Counted from the first letter of the stretch, positions 30,378-42,964 are shown. The stretch: 64,000 bases of DNA from Ophiosphaerella korrae (GCA_028456385.1 JALNQF010000063.1:1-64000); one strand, 5' to 3'. Made by a program: numbers and translations. The notes: generated by a model from the letters alone, not told the origin.

Positions 30378-31634
30378 GAGAAGTTATTCTTCGGGGCGGA
30401 CAACTATATCTATAGTGCTAGAAAAAGACGCAAGTAATACTGCTGTCCAGACCCACCATGTCAACGCTAACGTTCGTATACAGCTGTCGGCCTTGGCTGC
30501 TCCACTACAATTCCCAAAACCAGAGTTGCCAACGTATATGGCTAGATGTAACCGTCAAGAGTATCAACATATAAATGCTTTTTATTAGGAGAGAACTAGC
30601 TAAAAGAACACGCAATCGTTAGGATGCGCCATAACTGAAACCAGATGTTTTGTCGAGATGCATCTAGACTGCAAATTACCTTATATGACGGATAACACGA
30701 GCTTAGGAATGAGTAGGAGATAGATCATTGACTCTACTAACTATTGATTGGTAGAGCTCTTATACTAAAGCTCCGCAAGCTGAGCTTTCTATACTAAGAG
30801 GTCTCGGTGCCCAAGGCTTGAGATAGAGCGGAGAGCCTCCAAGTTGGGGTTAATTTGCTCTAGTGAGCAGCTCCAAATATAGGAGTTTCTGTAACACCTT
30901 ATCGTCAGGAAGTGATATAATGTTGAGGACTTTTTATGGTACGGATTCTATCGTTATTGCCTAGAGAAGCCTGTATCTATACTCGTTTTCGAAGTTTCTT
31001 TTTACGCTAAACAATTGGAGTTACCTTCAACCATTATCAACGTTACTCAAAAACTTCAAGATCTGCGCGTGTTGACCTTGGCGTTAGGCCGAACGAAAAG
31101 CGCCCCCATTCGCACAACAATTGCATCCCCAACCACGTAGTGTATGAAGGTACCTATAGCCTCCGAAGAATAGATCTATGCTTGGGAATAAGTCGTTCTC
31201 CTTTACACTTAGAATTACTACCTGCCTAGCTTGCACTACGTTTGATAACCTAGGCGCCATGCATTCGAGCAATTTTGGAACCCGTAGGCACGCGGCCTGC
31301 TTGACCCACACCGAAAAGCAGAACCCCTTTGAGATGTCTTTGGCGCTACCAATCTAAGCTTTATTAGAATCATTTGTACAGCTAGTTTTTGGGGTGAAAT
31401 AGGTAGCCGACGATTTCCGGTTCGTATACAATGTTCTTGGTATTTCTTGGATGTTTCCATTAACGCCGTGGCTGCAGAATTGTTATCAGGGAAAGCGACG
31501 CGGATCGCATACATAATGTACCCATTCCCGAGCATCTCGCACTATATAAAAACGACAAGCTTCGATAGCTTATGTATGCCTTGTCTCTGATTTTTTTTAA
31601 CTTACATTTAACTGCTTGGTATATACTTGGCACT
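30378..31634. other. Intergenic, no gene recognised
   Basis: 1.26 kb before the second HET gene. Only short minus-strand ORFs occur. No repeat structure is obvious. Confidence 0.45.
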
Positions 31635-34099
31635 ATGTCATTCCACGGCTTCCCTAAGGGAACCATCTTTCAAGCCTCCTCACGCTACAACAACAAAACT
31701 ATGACTGAGGATGACGTTAATGAGTTTTTTTCAAGAGCAGCGTTTGGAGGTCCGGTGCCAGAGGAGCGAAGAGTCCAGACGCCTAGGAAGCGGCGAAAGA
31801 GTATGGATATCAAGCTTCACACGCTAGAAGACTCGTTGGAGGAACCTCTAACAGACCACCAATTTGATGGGCAAATTGGATCGAAACCTAATCAGAAAAA
31901 ATCCTTATTGGATTATTTTGCTGGCTCGAGCTCGACAAATGGTGCAGCATCAGGTTGTAGCGGCAAAGGAAAAGGTAAAGCCCCATCCACAGCGTTTGTT
32001 TTTGGGAATGCCATGGCAAGTGAAAAACAACACCAATACTTCTCATTCACGGCCGTTAGCCCAGAAGGGGTTAAGGAGAATACATTTTGTATGCAATGCC
32101 AAATCATTATCGAAAAGGGACGCGCTATCCAGAGCAAACCCGATGAAGGTGCAAGAGGCGGGTTTGGTATTTATATCGAAGGTGACAACAAAAGCGATAA
32201 CGAACGCCTTGCCGACGTTTTTTCCGTGGGTTATGGCCTTTATCAAACTTTTGAGGACTTATGCAAGTCTGCGGAAAGTGGGTGTCATCTCTGTTCTCTG
32301 CTTGTGCATCCTGATCCGCAAGCGAAATCAAACCCTCCATCAAGTTGCAAGAAAAGCTACATGCTCGGTGTATACAAAGAGCAAAGTTATGACAGTCCCG
32401 GAAGGATTGAAATGCAGGTAATGCAGTACGAAAGAAAGACCATACTTCTCTCATACGATTATCCAAAAGCGACGATTCAAGGATCTCTCAGATTTAAGCG
32501 GACAGATACCGAGCAGGTATTTGAACTAGCTCGCAATTGGCTAAAACATTGTCGAATGTGTCACAACGCATGCTCGGACGTACCTAGTCTGGCAAGCTTC
32601 GTACCAACTCGATTGCTTGAGGTATCTGTTGCGCACAACGGTTCCCTCACTTCCATCAGACTAATAGTCACTTCTCCGATTCTAAGAGACTTTCCACATG
32701 TGGAATTTGTGGCACTCAGTCATTGCTGGGGCCGTGTCGATATCACGACTCTTAAAACGTCCACATTGGCCGCTTTCCAAAATGAAATTCCTATCTCTTC
32801 CCTTCCGCAAAACTTCCTGGATGCGGCTACCATCACTGCCAAGTTGGAATTTAAATACATTTGGATCGACACCCTTTGCATCGTCCAAGATTCGCCACTC
32901 GACCAATCTCGCGAGATACCATCGATGGGCAGTGTCTATGGTCATGCTGTAGTCACTATCGCTGCCCTGGGCGCTGAAAATAGCCACGGCGGGTGTTTTA
33001 CGACGCGCAATCCACTTGCTCTTGTCCCGGCACTGCTACGAGATAGCGATAGCTCAACTCGCGATCAAGTCTGGGCATGGAGCCGGAAGTTACAAGATCC
33101 GAGTGCCCAGGGTCCAACGAAGCCGCCGCTCCACAAGAGGGGATGGGTTGTGCAAGAACGTGCGTTGGCCTCCAGAACTTTGAGCTTCGGAAAAGATATG
33201 GTATACTGGGAATGTTTGGGCGGTGTGGCATCAGAAGCGTTGCCCGAAATCAAGGCAGGGAACGAGGAAGGGTTAAAGTTTGCTCTAAAGATGTGTTCAG
33301 TGGAGAAAGGAAGGGGTTGGGATTATTGTAAGTGGATCCACGCACTATGGATACAATCTAGAAAACAACTGATCACGAGCCCGCACTAGGGGAGTCATTT
33401 TGGTGGGATATTGTACATGAGTATACTGCAAGCAAATTGACCTATAACCACGATAAATGGAACGCTATTTCTGCCCTAGCAATGAAAGCCGAGGGCGAAA
33501 CGACAGAGATATTGTACCATGGACTCTGGGAACGTAATCTTTTTGAAGAATCCTTGTGGAAGTGTCCCCAGCCATGCCGAAGAATTGATACAAACGATCT
33601 TGACGTGCCTACCTGGTCATGGTTGTCTGTGGATGGATCGGTGGAAAATCGACAACGATTTAATTACGAAAGAGATTTCAAGAAAATAGCCTCAGTCACA
33701 CAACCGCTTCTAACACGATACTCGGCCGATGGGCTTGGACGCATGAAGTCCCTCATCATCCAAGGACAGCTTCTGAACATTTCTTACAGCACTTTCCCCA
33801 ACCGATATGGAAAGATAGGATACAAGTTTTGTTTTGTTGACTATCCTAGTCTTAACCAACAATCAAAATGCGATTGGTATCCGGATGTTGTTCCAGAAGC
33901 AGATTGGAAGCTCTGTGTTATTCCGATGGTTATTACTAAGAGGGGTGGAACGGAAGCTTATGGGCTTGTTGTGAAGCCCACTGACGTGTCTTGTATCTCG
34001 TGGGAACGGGTAGGTTTGTGGCAAATTTTCGGCTACGAGATTGATGGAGCAGACATATTGAATTCGGTTGCTGACATGAAGACCACAACGCTTGTCTAG
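31635..34099 (+). CDS. HET-domain protein with long N-terminal extension
   Basis: The exons are 31635-33327 and 33390-34099, with a 62-nt intron (GTAAGT...ACTAG, phase 1); the product is 800 residues. An upstream in-frame ATG at 31572 would add 21 hydrophobic residues, but MSFHGFPKG is the more ordinary start. The HET domain begins near residue 355 with FVALSHCWG (about 357-365), then IPISSLPQNFLDAATIT and FKYIWIDTLCIVQDSP. Before it lies the CHLCSLL-type region that often precedes HET. The C-terminal third has PPLHKRGWVVQERALASR and VPTWSWLSVDG, both usual in HET proteins. The first 130 residues are low-complexity, with basic RKRRK and Gly/Lys-rich stretches, and are unusual. Splicing gives YWESFWWDIVHEYT across the junction. 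Confidence 0.92.
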
Positions 34100-34864
34100 G
34101 CTTGAGCCAGAATATAAAACTGGGATATGGAAAGTCTTATAATGCAATTATTCTATATGAAACCATATAGTATAACAGATTAAAGGGTTTCTTTTATTAC
34201 ACACTAGCATAATAGGTATATCATGAGATGTACACAGTAAGAGGCATGTTTCGACTTTTCGGCCCGTAACTAGTGGGAGGGATTGGATATATTGTGGCAT
34301 ACTGGGATGATCGTTGAAGTGGGGGGCAGGTGCCGACCCGCAGTCGGCGGGATGGGTTGGATGTCATTGAGTTGAGTGCTACATAACGAGTTGGTGTCGG
34401 TGCCTATCTGCCCCATCCAATCTCACTCGGAGCCCGTATAGAGCCGCAAAGCTGACCTAATACTCCCCGATCATGTGCGTCTCTACTACGCCACAATATT
34501 GACTTCAGAGCTACATAACTAGTTGGTGTCGGTACCTTAGTCATCCCCGATTGCGTGCGCATCCTAGCAGACCGCCATATCCTCTATTCTAGCAACCTAA
34601 GAATCGACCCCGGCAGATTTGCTAACCTCAGCATTATCCAGATGGGTGTTAGGTTTGATGGTCACTCATTCATGAATTCGAATCAGAGTCAGAATAGAGT
34701 AGATTGATTGTTCTGTCTATCTTCTGCCTTCTGGCTGCTATTGATATCTACTATAGTTCCTATACAAAAGCCTTGATGCTAGGGTATATATATGTACGAT
34801 ACACATTATTATTTATTGCCTCCTTCTTGTAGCTAAGCTCTATTAGCTAGTTCTCTTTAAAAAT
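34100..34864. other. Repeat-laden intergenic region
   Basis: No gene. It holds a pair of diverged direct repeats (listed separately), then AT-rich sequence that grades into the Tc1/mariner transposase relic. Confidence 0.5.
34378..34537. repeat. Pair of 28-bp direct repeats
   Basis: GCTACATAACGAGTTGGTGT at 34378 recurs at 34510 as GCTACATAACTAGTTGGTGT. Each copy extends to 28 bp with two mismatches, and their starts are 132 bp apart. A second similar pair (CCCCGAT...GTGCG) lies at 34465 and 34545. This suggests an old duplication within a non-autonomous repeat. Confidence 0.65.
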
Positions 34865-35537
34865 TACTAAAGGTCCCTTATTCCTATAAGAGATACTGCT
34901 ATAGATTATCTAGCTTGAATAGTTTCTAAATTTAGGGACACGGTAATTAATATTGTACTTCTCCTTAGCAGATCTAGTAATAAAGATCCGGCCTCCGCTA
35001 GTTGTAATTAACGTCTTGTCTGTCTAGATTACTGTTACCTACATCCTAGGAGTCTATTCAAGGTGAGAATAAGCCTATTTTAGCCTAGCCTCACGTTGTT
35101 TAGGTGTAATAAGTAGCTTCTATAGTAATACGGCGAAAGTAGCCTTCCTTTTTAAAGGCTTTATATAAAGATCGCTTACGGGCAGAGACTTCTTCTAAGA
35201 ATGTAATCTCTTTAAATGGCTTTTGTCGGTAGAAGCGATCAAGCTTAGCCTGAGCAACAAGGCGCTGTCTAGTTAGTGTATTAATATTTGGCTTTCTTCC
35301 TCTCTGCTTATGAGGCGTCCAAGTATTGTTTTGAAGAGAGGAAGTAACTGTATTGCGAGAGATAATAAGAGAGCTAGCAACCCTCTGATGAGTCCAGCTA
35401 GCGTGGCGATTGAGAGAATATACTGTATCACGCTCACGGGAGGAGAGCCGGGTTTCTGGATCTTGATCTGGATCTTGAAGAATAGGATATTGAATTGGTG
35501 GGTGATTGCCACGGTTCCGGCGTATAAGATTTGGCAT
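34865..35537 (-). pseudogene. Relic of a Tc1/mariner-type transposase
   Basis: On the minus strand an ORF from ATG 35537 to 35100 (145 codons) encodes a Tc1-like DNA-binding region with two helix-turn-helix parts (for example TRLSSRERDTVYSLN and SWTHQRVASSLIISRNTV, then HKQRGRKP). Beyond its stop the catalytic part can still be read in other frames: a VIWTDK-like segment holding the second Asp of the DDE triad, then TSGGRIFITR and VPKFRNYSS. It contains TAG where Trp is expected (TGG to TAG), and the domain is cut off after about 225 codons. The pattern of G-to-A and C-to-T changes fits RIP. The element is not functional. Confidence 0.75.
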
Positions 35538-36396
35538 CTTCGGTGTAGAGTTATAAATTGCTTGATACTAAGCATTTTGATTCTTTTATTACTGTTACGT
35601 TACGTTCAGGAAGCTTCCTCTGCTTATAAATATTCTGTATAAGGCTAAAGCCACGCCAGCGCTAGCAGGGAGCGCTGTTGGCCCGCTCATGATCCCCCCT
35701 TGTAGTATCGCGCACTAGCATCGCGCACGCGATGCCAGATCGATCGCATCGTGAGATCCACCTCACCTCATCTCATCCGACAATGGGTCTAGAGGGACGG
35801 ATTAATAGCCAAAAGCCAAGTACGGACTGAGTTGAACAGCTTTCGAGCAGTGTTGAACACGAAGAGACGCAATAGCACGACCCATACCCGATGCATTCCC
35901 AGCAATGCTGAAGGCACTTTTAGATAGAGTAAGGTTAGCTATTTTAGTAGCTAATTACCTGTGTATAATATTCGAAATCTTCCCGTATCAAAGTAAAACA
36001 TTAGCGCTACAAAGTTGGAGAACTCTAAGTCGATTTCTTAGACCTGTTCATATCAATAATCCTGATGCGTCCCTTCCGATGGCGGAAATAATCAAGTCTA
36101 GTTCGGCTTCACTTTGGATCGAACAGATGAGCAAAAGAAAGACTCCAGAGGATACAAATGCGGCTGGGATTGGCTCTGTATCTACATGGTATATTCTTAT
36201 GTCCCCTTTCCCCTTTCTAAGATATAGCCTCCTTATAACGTCTAGAGCTCCCTCTAGGTTTAATTCCTATAGCTATATAATTACAATATCCTCTCTGCTG
36301 TACTACAACGTGCCTCACGGGCGAGTGGCTCACTATGCCAAGACCCCATCAAAACATATTCTACACCACAGTATATTCGTGGTACCTCAACAACAT
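35538..36396. other. Intergenic between two transposase relics
   Basis: It holds a GC-rich stretch (about 35650-35780) with repeated CGCGCA/GCATCGC motifs, then ordinary to AT-rich sequence. A 221-codon ORF starts at 35905 but only its end (from about 36400) resembles a known protein. Confidence 0.45.
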
Positions 36397-36832
36397 AACG
36401 AACTACCAGCTTCAAAGGGGGCTCAAATACAGCTTGCGCTTCAGGCTATTGAAAAAGATGTAACCCTGTCTCAGCGCCGGCTGCAGCAATCTACAACGTC
36501 CCTCAAAAGTCAAACGGTAATTGATGCGCTGGAAGATTGTTCCGACGCGAATGCACGCCCAACTCAATGAAGCTACTATTAACCGAGGTAAAGATGGTTC
36601 TTCAGCGTACACTGACCTATATGAGCGAGAATTTTCGCCCCGCCTTGCTACTGTCAAAGATATGACCAGCTCCTTACTTGCTGAACGGCACCGCAACCCG
36701 GTCGGCCATAACTGGGCTGCTACCTTTGTTAAGCGCTGGGCAGAGCTCAAAGTCGAGTTTGATCGAAAGTACGATTATAAGAGAGCCCTCCGTGAGGATC
36801 TAGAGGCTACAGTACTTAGGACTTTAATCTAG
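36397..36832 (+). pseudogene. Relic of a pogo/Fot1-type transposase N-terminus
   Basis: Two frames together recall the DNA-binding half of fungal pogo/Fot1 transposases. The first (about 36397-36510) has IQLALQAIEKDVTLSQRR, the psq-type helix-turn-helix. The second (about 36590-36800) has the Tc5/CENP-B-type region: FSPRLATVKDMTSSLLAER, PVGHNWAATFVKRWAEL and YDYKRALRED. The frame changes between them, and the coding sequence ends before any DDE catalytic region. It is a truncated, frameshifted fragment. Confidence 0.75.
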
Positions 36833-37221
36833 GCGCCTACCGTGCATGACCGTCTCGTGCACGCTCACCCCACCAAAACAGCATTCAAATATGAGACTTT
36901 TGAGCTATGTATGATACTGACATCGCGATATTTTCTAGCGGTGAGCTCTCTAGGCCTTGATATATATACTGTGCCATCAATGCTTAGCTAGAAGCTTGAT
37001 TTTTCGGCCACCTCGTAACTGAGATGCTGGTGCGGTTACTACAGTACCTAAGGCCTCTCTACCGCCTCTACTTTGTACAACTACCTTCTTCCTTAAGGCT
37101 ACCTTTATAAAAGCCTTGAAGCTTCCCTTTTTACTCCTTTAGAAGTTTTAAGACTTCATTATATTATTCTAATTTACATAGTAAAATAGTAATACTTCTA
37201 CTTTAGCCTTCCACTATAGCC
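36833..37221. other. Intergenic, AT-rich, no gene recognised
   Basis: 389 bp between the transposase relic and the 3' end of the rhodopsin-fold gene. The right half is very AT-rich and may be a continuation of decayed repeat DNA. Confidence 0.4.
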
Positions 37222-38556
37222 TTATATTAGTGAGGTCACGGATGAGGAGTCCTGTGCTATACCCTCTGAAAGGTGAGATCCTGAACGTGACCGTATTGAT
37301 ACTAGCCTTGGATTTGGAGCGGTTATAGTGCGTATAGACGTTACGCTCGATTTTTTTGATAGCACGCTCATTTGGACTGCGGTGTTGGTTTGCTGGCTAT
37401 GCTGGTTGGAACCTATATTGACGCTAGTATCCTGGCTGAAACCCATACCACCTGTTGTGAAATTCTGCACGAATTTTCCAAGCATGGGTATGGTTGCCGA
37501 CATGAGCGAATAGCCGAGTAAGACCTGCTGCCAGATTACTGTAGCAGACACGTTCACGCCGGTTCTGTTGCTGGAGAGAAAGCGGATTGAGGCGACCAAG
37601 TACGCGATGATGCAGGCGACGGCTCTAAAAGGTCGGTTAGCTAGTTAAAATAATTAGAGGGAGTCATTTGGCTTACGGAAGTCGAAGAGCAAATGCGAAG
37701 ATGACAACGATCTTTTCGCTCCATCTCATATTGATGCTAGTAAGGAAAACGGCCGGTAATATCACGATTACACACTCAAGTATAACCTCTGATATAAAAA
37801 TTGCTAGTAGTCGAGTTGCCTGGCTTGTGTGTAAGCACGCTTATACTGTGAAGAAGTATAGCAGGAATAAGTGTGGGAAACTTGAGGAGGAGCAACAAAC
37901 ATGATTAGCGCATTCGACGTTCTGCTGGCCTAGCACGACGTAGTTGGGTGAACAATCGACCGAAATGGCCAGTGCAGAAGCCGCTCCCCATGCGCAAATG
38001 ATGGCGATAATGATATTGCTGGCCCACCATTGCCTCTTCAGCTCGTAGGTGAATATCGCTCGAATCGTAAGTACGAGGGAGCATTTTGAAAGACATAGAG
38101 CGATGACAAGGAGGGTTCGACTTGCAAAAAAGGACTACGGTTTGAAAAAAGAGTTATTATGCGATCTGACATCAGGGTTGACTGCTAATAGGGCTAGATA
38201 CCTTGGCCATATGAGGTAAGGCTCGGGAGTCAACCATAGAAGTAGCTTTTCCGAGACCGTTATGGTATGCAATAAAAATGGAGATCCACTGGCCGAGGCC
38301 GACGATCTGATCTGGATGATGAGCAAATCTAGCTTGAAGCTGGTGGAAAATGCATGAGGCTGACTTTTGCGCATACAAGGACTAGATCATCGAGGCCCCA
38401 TCTGTGCCATTTTACAAAGGTGATACGCACGATAAGAACTAGGGAAGTGAAGACTAAGGTGATAACAGCTGCGATGAATATCGGGGCACCGTAGTCGGTC
38501 TCTGAAACTACAGCAAAGCGATGTCCGGTCGGTGCTGCTGGGGACGGCAGGGGCAT
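37222..38556 (-). CDS. Fungal rhodopsin-domain integral membrane protein
   Basis: The proposed exons are 38556-38377, 38306-38202, 38134-37901, 37819-37677 and 37624-37222; the product is 354 residues. The introns are 70, 67, 81 and 52 nt, and the frames close exactly. I chose ATG 38556 because the frame upstream begins only with TTG. Motifs fit the fungal seven-helix 'rhodopsin domain' family: HRWGLDDLVL, FIAYHNGLGK, TLLVIALCLSKCSLVLTIR, WWASNIIIAIICAWG, CANHATRLLAIFISEVI, MRWSEKIVVIFAFALRLP and VIWQQVLLGYSLMSATIP near the last helix. The tail of about 90 residues is Ser/Thr-rich and probably cytoplasmic. The family includes PTH11-like receptors, but this one lacks an N-terminal CFEM domain. 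Exon 1/2 joining is the least certain (a 37-nt alternative exists). The gene sits between transposon relics but looks intact. Confidence 0.8.
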
Positions 38557-39167
38557 GGGAAGCTGCAAGGTGGTAGGTATGGGGATTTGGAGGTTGAAGA
38601 TGATAATGAGTTTCGACTCCGAAGCCGTGGGGCCACAGGCATATGTAAATTCGCAGATGGATTCTGACTGATCTATCGAGGTGCTACGTTGCGTGAAGGG
38701 TAGTATTCATTCAGCATACGACGATCCGTGACGAAGCAAGCATGACCAAGCTGGATCCTTCCTGTGATTGGTCGCCATGTCTCGGGGGCGCAGAACTTGG
38801 CTGAAATTCACCGATCGTGATAAACTTTATTCCCACATTATGAGAGGGGAGAAGGATGGTACTGGTCAGACAGCTGGTGGCGCACATCTTTTGAGACGTG
38901 CCGCCTTTGCTCTGATGGTCCCTCCACACGGGCTGGCACCGGCTGACATCCGCCCGCTGGCGTGTTCTTCGCGGGGATGTCCGGTCCAGTTAAAATGTGC
39001 TTGTGAGCGCACCCTTGCTGCATGATGCATGTGCAACAATTGTCCCAGCACTCCAGCATGATTCCTTCGCACCCTCTTAATGGATACCAGTCGCCCGGGT
39101 TTTGTTCTTGTCAACCCCCAAGAGAAAAACCAAAATCCATTTTGTCTCGCCCGTCTCGAGGAGAATA
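38557..39167. other. Divergent promoter region
   Basis: 611 bp between the divergent rhodopsin-fold gene and the permease gene. No supported gene; both promoters should lie here. Confidence 0.45.
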
Positions 39168-41029
39168 ATGTCCAACAAACCTCTGAGCGAAGCCAAATCG
39201 TCTCTGGCAAACCACACCTATGACGAGAATGAGATCTCCGACGGCAATCCAGCTGTCTCCGCAAAAGGTGGCACGGCGCAAGATGGCAGCGACATGCATC
39301 GCATGGGAAAGCTGCAGCAATTGAGGGTATACGTATCTCACTCCCTGAAACCATTCAGCCCGTCTAATCTGTGTCGCCAGCGCAATTTCCGTCTTCATTC
39401 TATTTTTGGATATGCTGTTGTTATGGGATGCACTTGGGAATATGCACTCGTGTACGACACTTCATCTCATTCTGCTACTAGTCGAGTACTGATCTACCCC
39501 ATCAGCATCGTTTCCCTCTCCTTAATGAATGGAGGAACCGCTGGTGGTATATGGATGTTCCTTGTCACTTGTGTTGGCATGTTCTTCGTGGTTCTCTCCT
39601 TAGCTGAGATGGCCTCAATGTAAGACTTTACCGATGCCAGTAGAGGTTAGCGTGAAAACTGATCGAACAGGGCGCCCACAGCGGGAGGCCAATACCACTG
39701 GGTTTCTGAATTTGCGCCGCCGGAACATCAAAAAATTTTGAGCTATATCACGGGTCCGTAAGCTCTTGCACATAACGATACTAAGTAAAGAAGGAGACGG
39801 CTAATTTGTTGTAGGATGGTTTTCAGTCATCGGTTGGCAGGCAGCCATGGCAAGCACGGCTTATGCTGTCGCCCTACAACTTCAGGGATTGGTGGCGTTG
39901 AATGTGCCTGACTACACCATTACAGGCTGGCAGAGTACGCTTCTCTGTATCGCCACGGCACTCTTTGCAATCTTTTGGAATACTATTCTCGTCCGAACAC
40001 TTCCACTGCTGGAAGGCATCGTAGTGATTCTACATGTTTTCGGATTCATAAGCTTCATTGTTGTGCTGTGGGTCCTGGGCCCTCGATCAGATCCACAGGC
40101 GGTGTTCACAGAGTTTCAAGATAATGGGGGCTGGGGAAGTATTGGGTTATCATGTCTTGTGGGAATGACCGGACCCGTTATCACCTTGATTGGAGCCGAC
40201 GCCGCATGCCACTTGTCTGAGGAGCTCAAGGATGCATCATGGGCGCTTCCCAGGTCCATGATAGCTACAGCTGTCCTCAACTACAGTCTCGGATTTGTTA
40301 TGACCATAACCATCATGTCTACGCTTGGAGATGTCAATGAGATTCTCTCCACTTCAACCGGGCAGCCTTATATCCAAGTCCTTCTCAATGCCACTCAATC
40401 CCGGAAAGGAACATCCATTATGGCTGCCATGGTAGCTACCTTGCTTCTCTTCGCCGCCGTCAACCTCGCTACTACGGTATCGCGTCAGCTCTTCGCGTTT
40501 GCGCGAGACCAAGGACTTCCTTGCTCACGATGGCTTTCACATGTAAGGTTTATATCTGAAATTGGTGGAGCACAACAAGACTAATGTTTTTTAGATCCCG
40601 GCTGGCTGGGACATTCCACTCAATGCTGTTACTACCACGCTGATCATTACTACGTTACTCAGTCTCATTATCATCGGCTCATCTATTGCCTTCAACGTCA
40701 TTATATCAATCGGCCAGGTTGGAACTGTGGGCTCGTATATCCTTGCAATATCCTGCATCTTCCGAAAACGTATTGTAGGAGAGCCGCTCTTGCCATCTCA
40801 ATTCAATCTAGGAAAAGCTGGTTTGGTCATCAACGCCATTGCGTTGTGTTTTCTAGTCCTAGCATTTGTGTTTCCTTTCTTCCCACTGAACAAGAACCCC
40901 ACTCCCGCTCAGATGAATTGGAACGTTCTCGTTACGGGGTTCACTATGGCGATGGCTCTCATTTACTACGCCATCAGAGGACGAAAGACTTACAACGGAC
41001 CTGTTACATACGTTCGACGCGGTGAGTAG
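39168..41029 (+). CDS. APC-family amino-acid/choline-type permease
   Basis: The exons are 39168-39326, 39381-39451, 39506-39619, 39671-39753, 39815-40542 and 40595-41029; the introns are 51-61 nt. The frames sum exactly to 529 residues. The N-terminus is hydrophilic, followed by membrane segments with APC motifs: CTWEYALVIVSLSLMNGG (joined across intron 2), SLAEMASMAPTAGGQYHWVS (across intron 3) and SYITGWFSVIGWQAA (across intron 4). This order is typical of the fungal GABA/choline permease (Uga4/Hnm1) branch. Later segments include GMTGPVITLIGADAACHLSEE and RQLFAFARDQGLPCSRWLSH. About 12 membrane helices can be counted. It should be a plasma-membrane symporter for a small amine or amino acid; the substrate is not deducible. 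A P450 gene follows 280 bp downstream on the same strand. Confidence 0.9.
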
Positions 41030-41309
41030 AAAAGCATCAAGCTTTTTAACCCTACGGACTATATTTGAACTCGTTACGACCAGTCAATGTGTTTATGGAT
41101 ATAAGTAACATGATAACAAGGATGCAATAAGTCGTGTTCCTCCGCTTCGTCTAATAGACTATTCTGTCTCGTAAAAGTGGGTGTCGCATGACTTGCAGTA
41201 AATTGATGATTAGCGTCTTTTAGCAACGCTAACCGAGCACGCTGTTAGGGCACTAGTTGATAAGCTCGCCCTTCCCCTAGACCAACTCTTTACTAAGGTC
41301 TCCACACCC

Positions 41310-42964
41310 ATGGCATCTCTTACCACACTTGGAGTCGCTATTATTCTTGCATTCTGCGCATACCGCTACATCATCTATCCAACAGTCCTTTCCCCTCTTT
41401 CTAAGATCCCCAATGCTCACTTTAGTTGCCCGGTCCATCCCTTGTGGATGTGGTGGAAACGTAGGGGTGGCCATGAAGGAATTCACTCTATCTTCTCCGC
41501 CCACCAACGTAAAGGTCCCATTATCCGTCTAGGGCCTAATGAGGTCAGCGTTGCTTCGCTCGATGGTCTTCGTCAGATCTATGTCGGCGGATTCAGCAAA
41601 CCGAAATGGTATGCTGAGCAGTTCATCAATTACGGAACGCCAAACTTGGTTTCGATGGCGTCGCCCAAGGACCATGCGGATCGCAGACGCTTACTCTCAC
41701 ATATTTATTCGAAGTCCTACCTCCTGAATTCGAAGGATATGAAAGCACTGGCTAGTGTCATCGTTTTTGACAAGTTATTTTCAATTCTTGAGGCCACAAT
41801 CCAGGATAGCAAACCTTTAGACCTATATCGAGTCAATGGAGCCCTTGGCGCGGACTTCATGTCTGCATTCATATTTGGCCTCACAAACTCAACAAATTTC
41901 ACTTGCAACGCTATCGAATGCCAAGAATTTTTCCATAGGCACGACGCCCTACTTCGCAACTTCGCTGAAAATGGGAAGGCGAGGCAAGAAGTAGAAGCAC
42001 ACGGACTCAAACTTTGCCAGGCCGCGAACGTGCTTTTACAGCAGCCTTCTGAGAGGCCAAAGAGCTTAACATCACTGTCAACAGAGCCAGTGGTTTATTC
42101 CATGCTTCAAAACCGCCTTTCCAAAGAACCGCTAAATGTGGACACTAATCAAGTTATAGCATCTGAGACACTGGACCATTTCGTAGCCGGGCCAGAAGGC
42201 ACCAGGACAACACTGACGTTTCTACAGTGGGAACTATCCAAACGACCATCACTACAGGCCCGTTTGCGAGACGAACTATTCACCCTCAAACCTCCTATCC
42301 AGCCTACGTTCTGTACGCAGCCGAATACTCCAGGCGACCATGTAGCCCAGCGACTACCGAGCTTTCAGAGCTTAGACGCTCTCCCCCTTCTTGACGCCAT
42401 CGTTCAAGAGACGCTTCGACTGTACCCAGCATCACAGGCACCACAATTCCGCATTACGCCACCTGGGGGCTGCGTTCTCGAAAAGCGCTTCTACATCCCC
42501 AGCGGTGTGCAGATAAGCACGACTGTTTTCTGCATGCATCGTAATGAAGATGTATTTCCCAATGCCTCGTCCTGGGAGCCTGAGCGGTGGATGAAAGAGC
42601 AGAATCCTGAACGGTTGGAGGAGATGAGGCGTTGGTTTTGGGCGTTTGGGAGTGGCCCGAGGACATGTATTGGGAGGTATTTTGTTGTGCTAGGTACGTA
42701 GTGCTTTTTTTTTTGAAACCCTATTTCGGTTTTAAAACGATGTTCTAGAAATAGCATTGTTGAGAAGCAGTTGATTGGTATTAGGGAGGATTTTTGAAGT
42801 GGTGAAAGCTAACCATACGGGTAGTGATGAAAATAGTGATTGCGGCTATCTATACGAACTATACAACTAGTATTGTGGATGATAAAGGGATGGAGCAGGA
42901 AGATACCTTTCTTGGACACCCAATGGGTGAGAAGTTGGTGTTGAGGCTGAGATCTGTGCGGTAG
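41310..42964 (+). CDS. Cytochrome P450 monooxygenase
   Basis: The exons are 41310-42693 and 42825-42964, with a 131-nt intron (GTACGT...GTAG, CTAAC before the acceptor); the product is 507 residues. A membrane anchor lies at residues about 4-22. Motifs: HFVAGPEGTRTTLTFLQWEL (I helix; the usual AGxDTT is altered to AGPEGT), ETLRLYP (ExxR), a PERW segment and FGSGPRTCIG with the haem-ligand Cys. The second exon supplies the C-terminal KIVIAAIYTNYTTSIVDD segment, which confirms the intron. The change in the I-helix acid-alcohol pair could alter oxygen activation. The class resembles fungal secondary-metabolism or detoxification P450s. The neighbouring permease and broken phosphotransferase gene do not make a recognised biosynthetic cluster. 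Confidence 0.93.
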
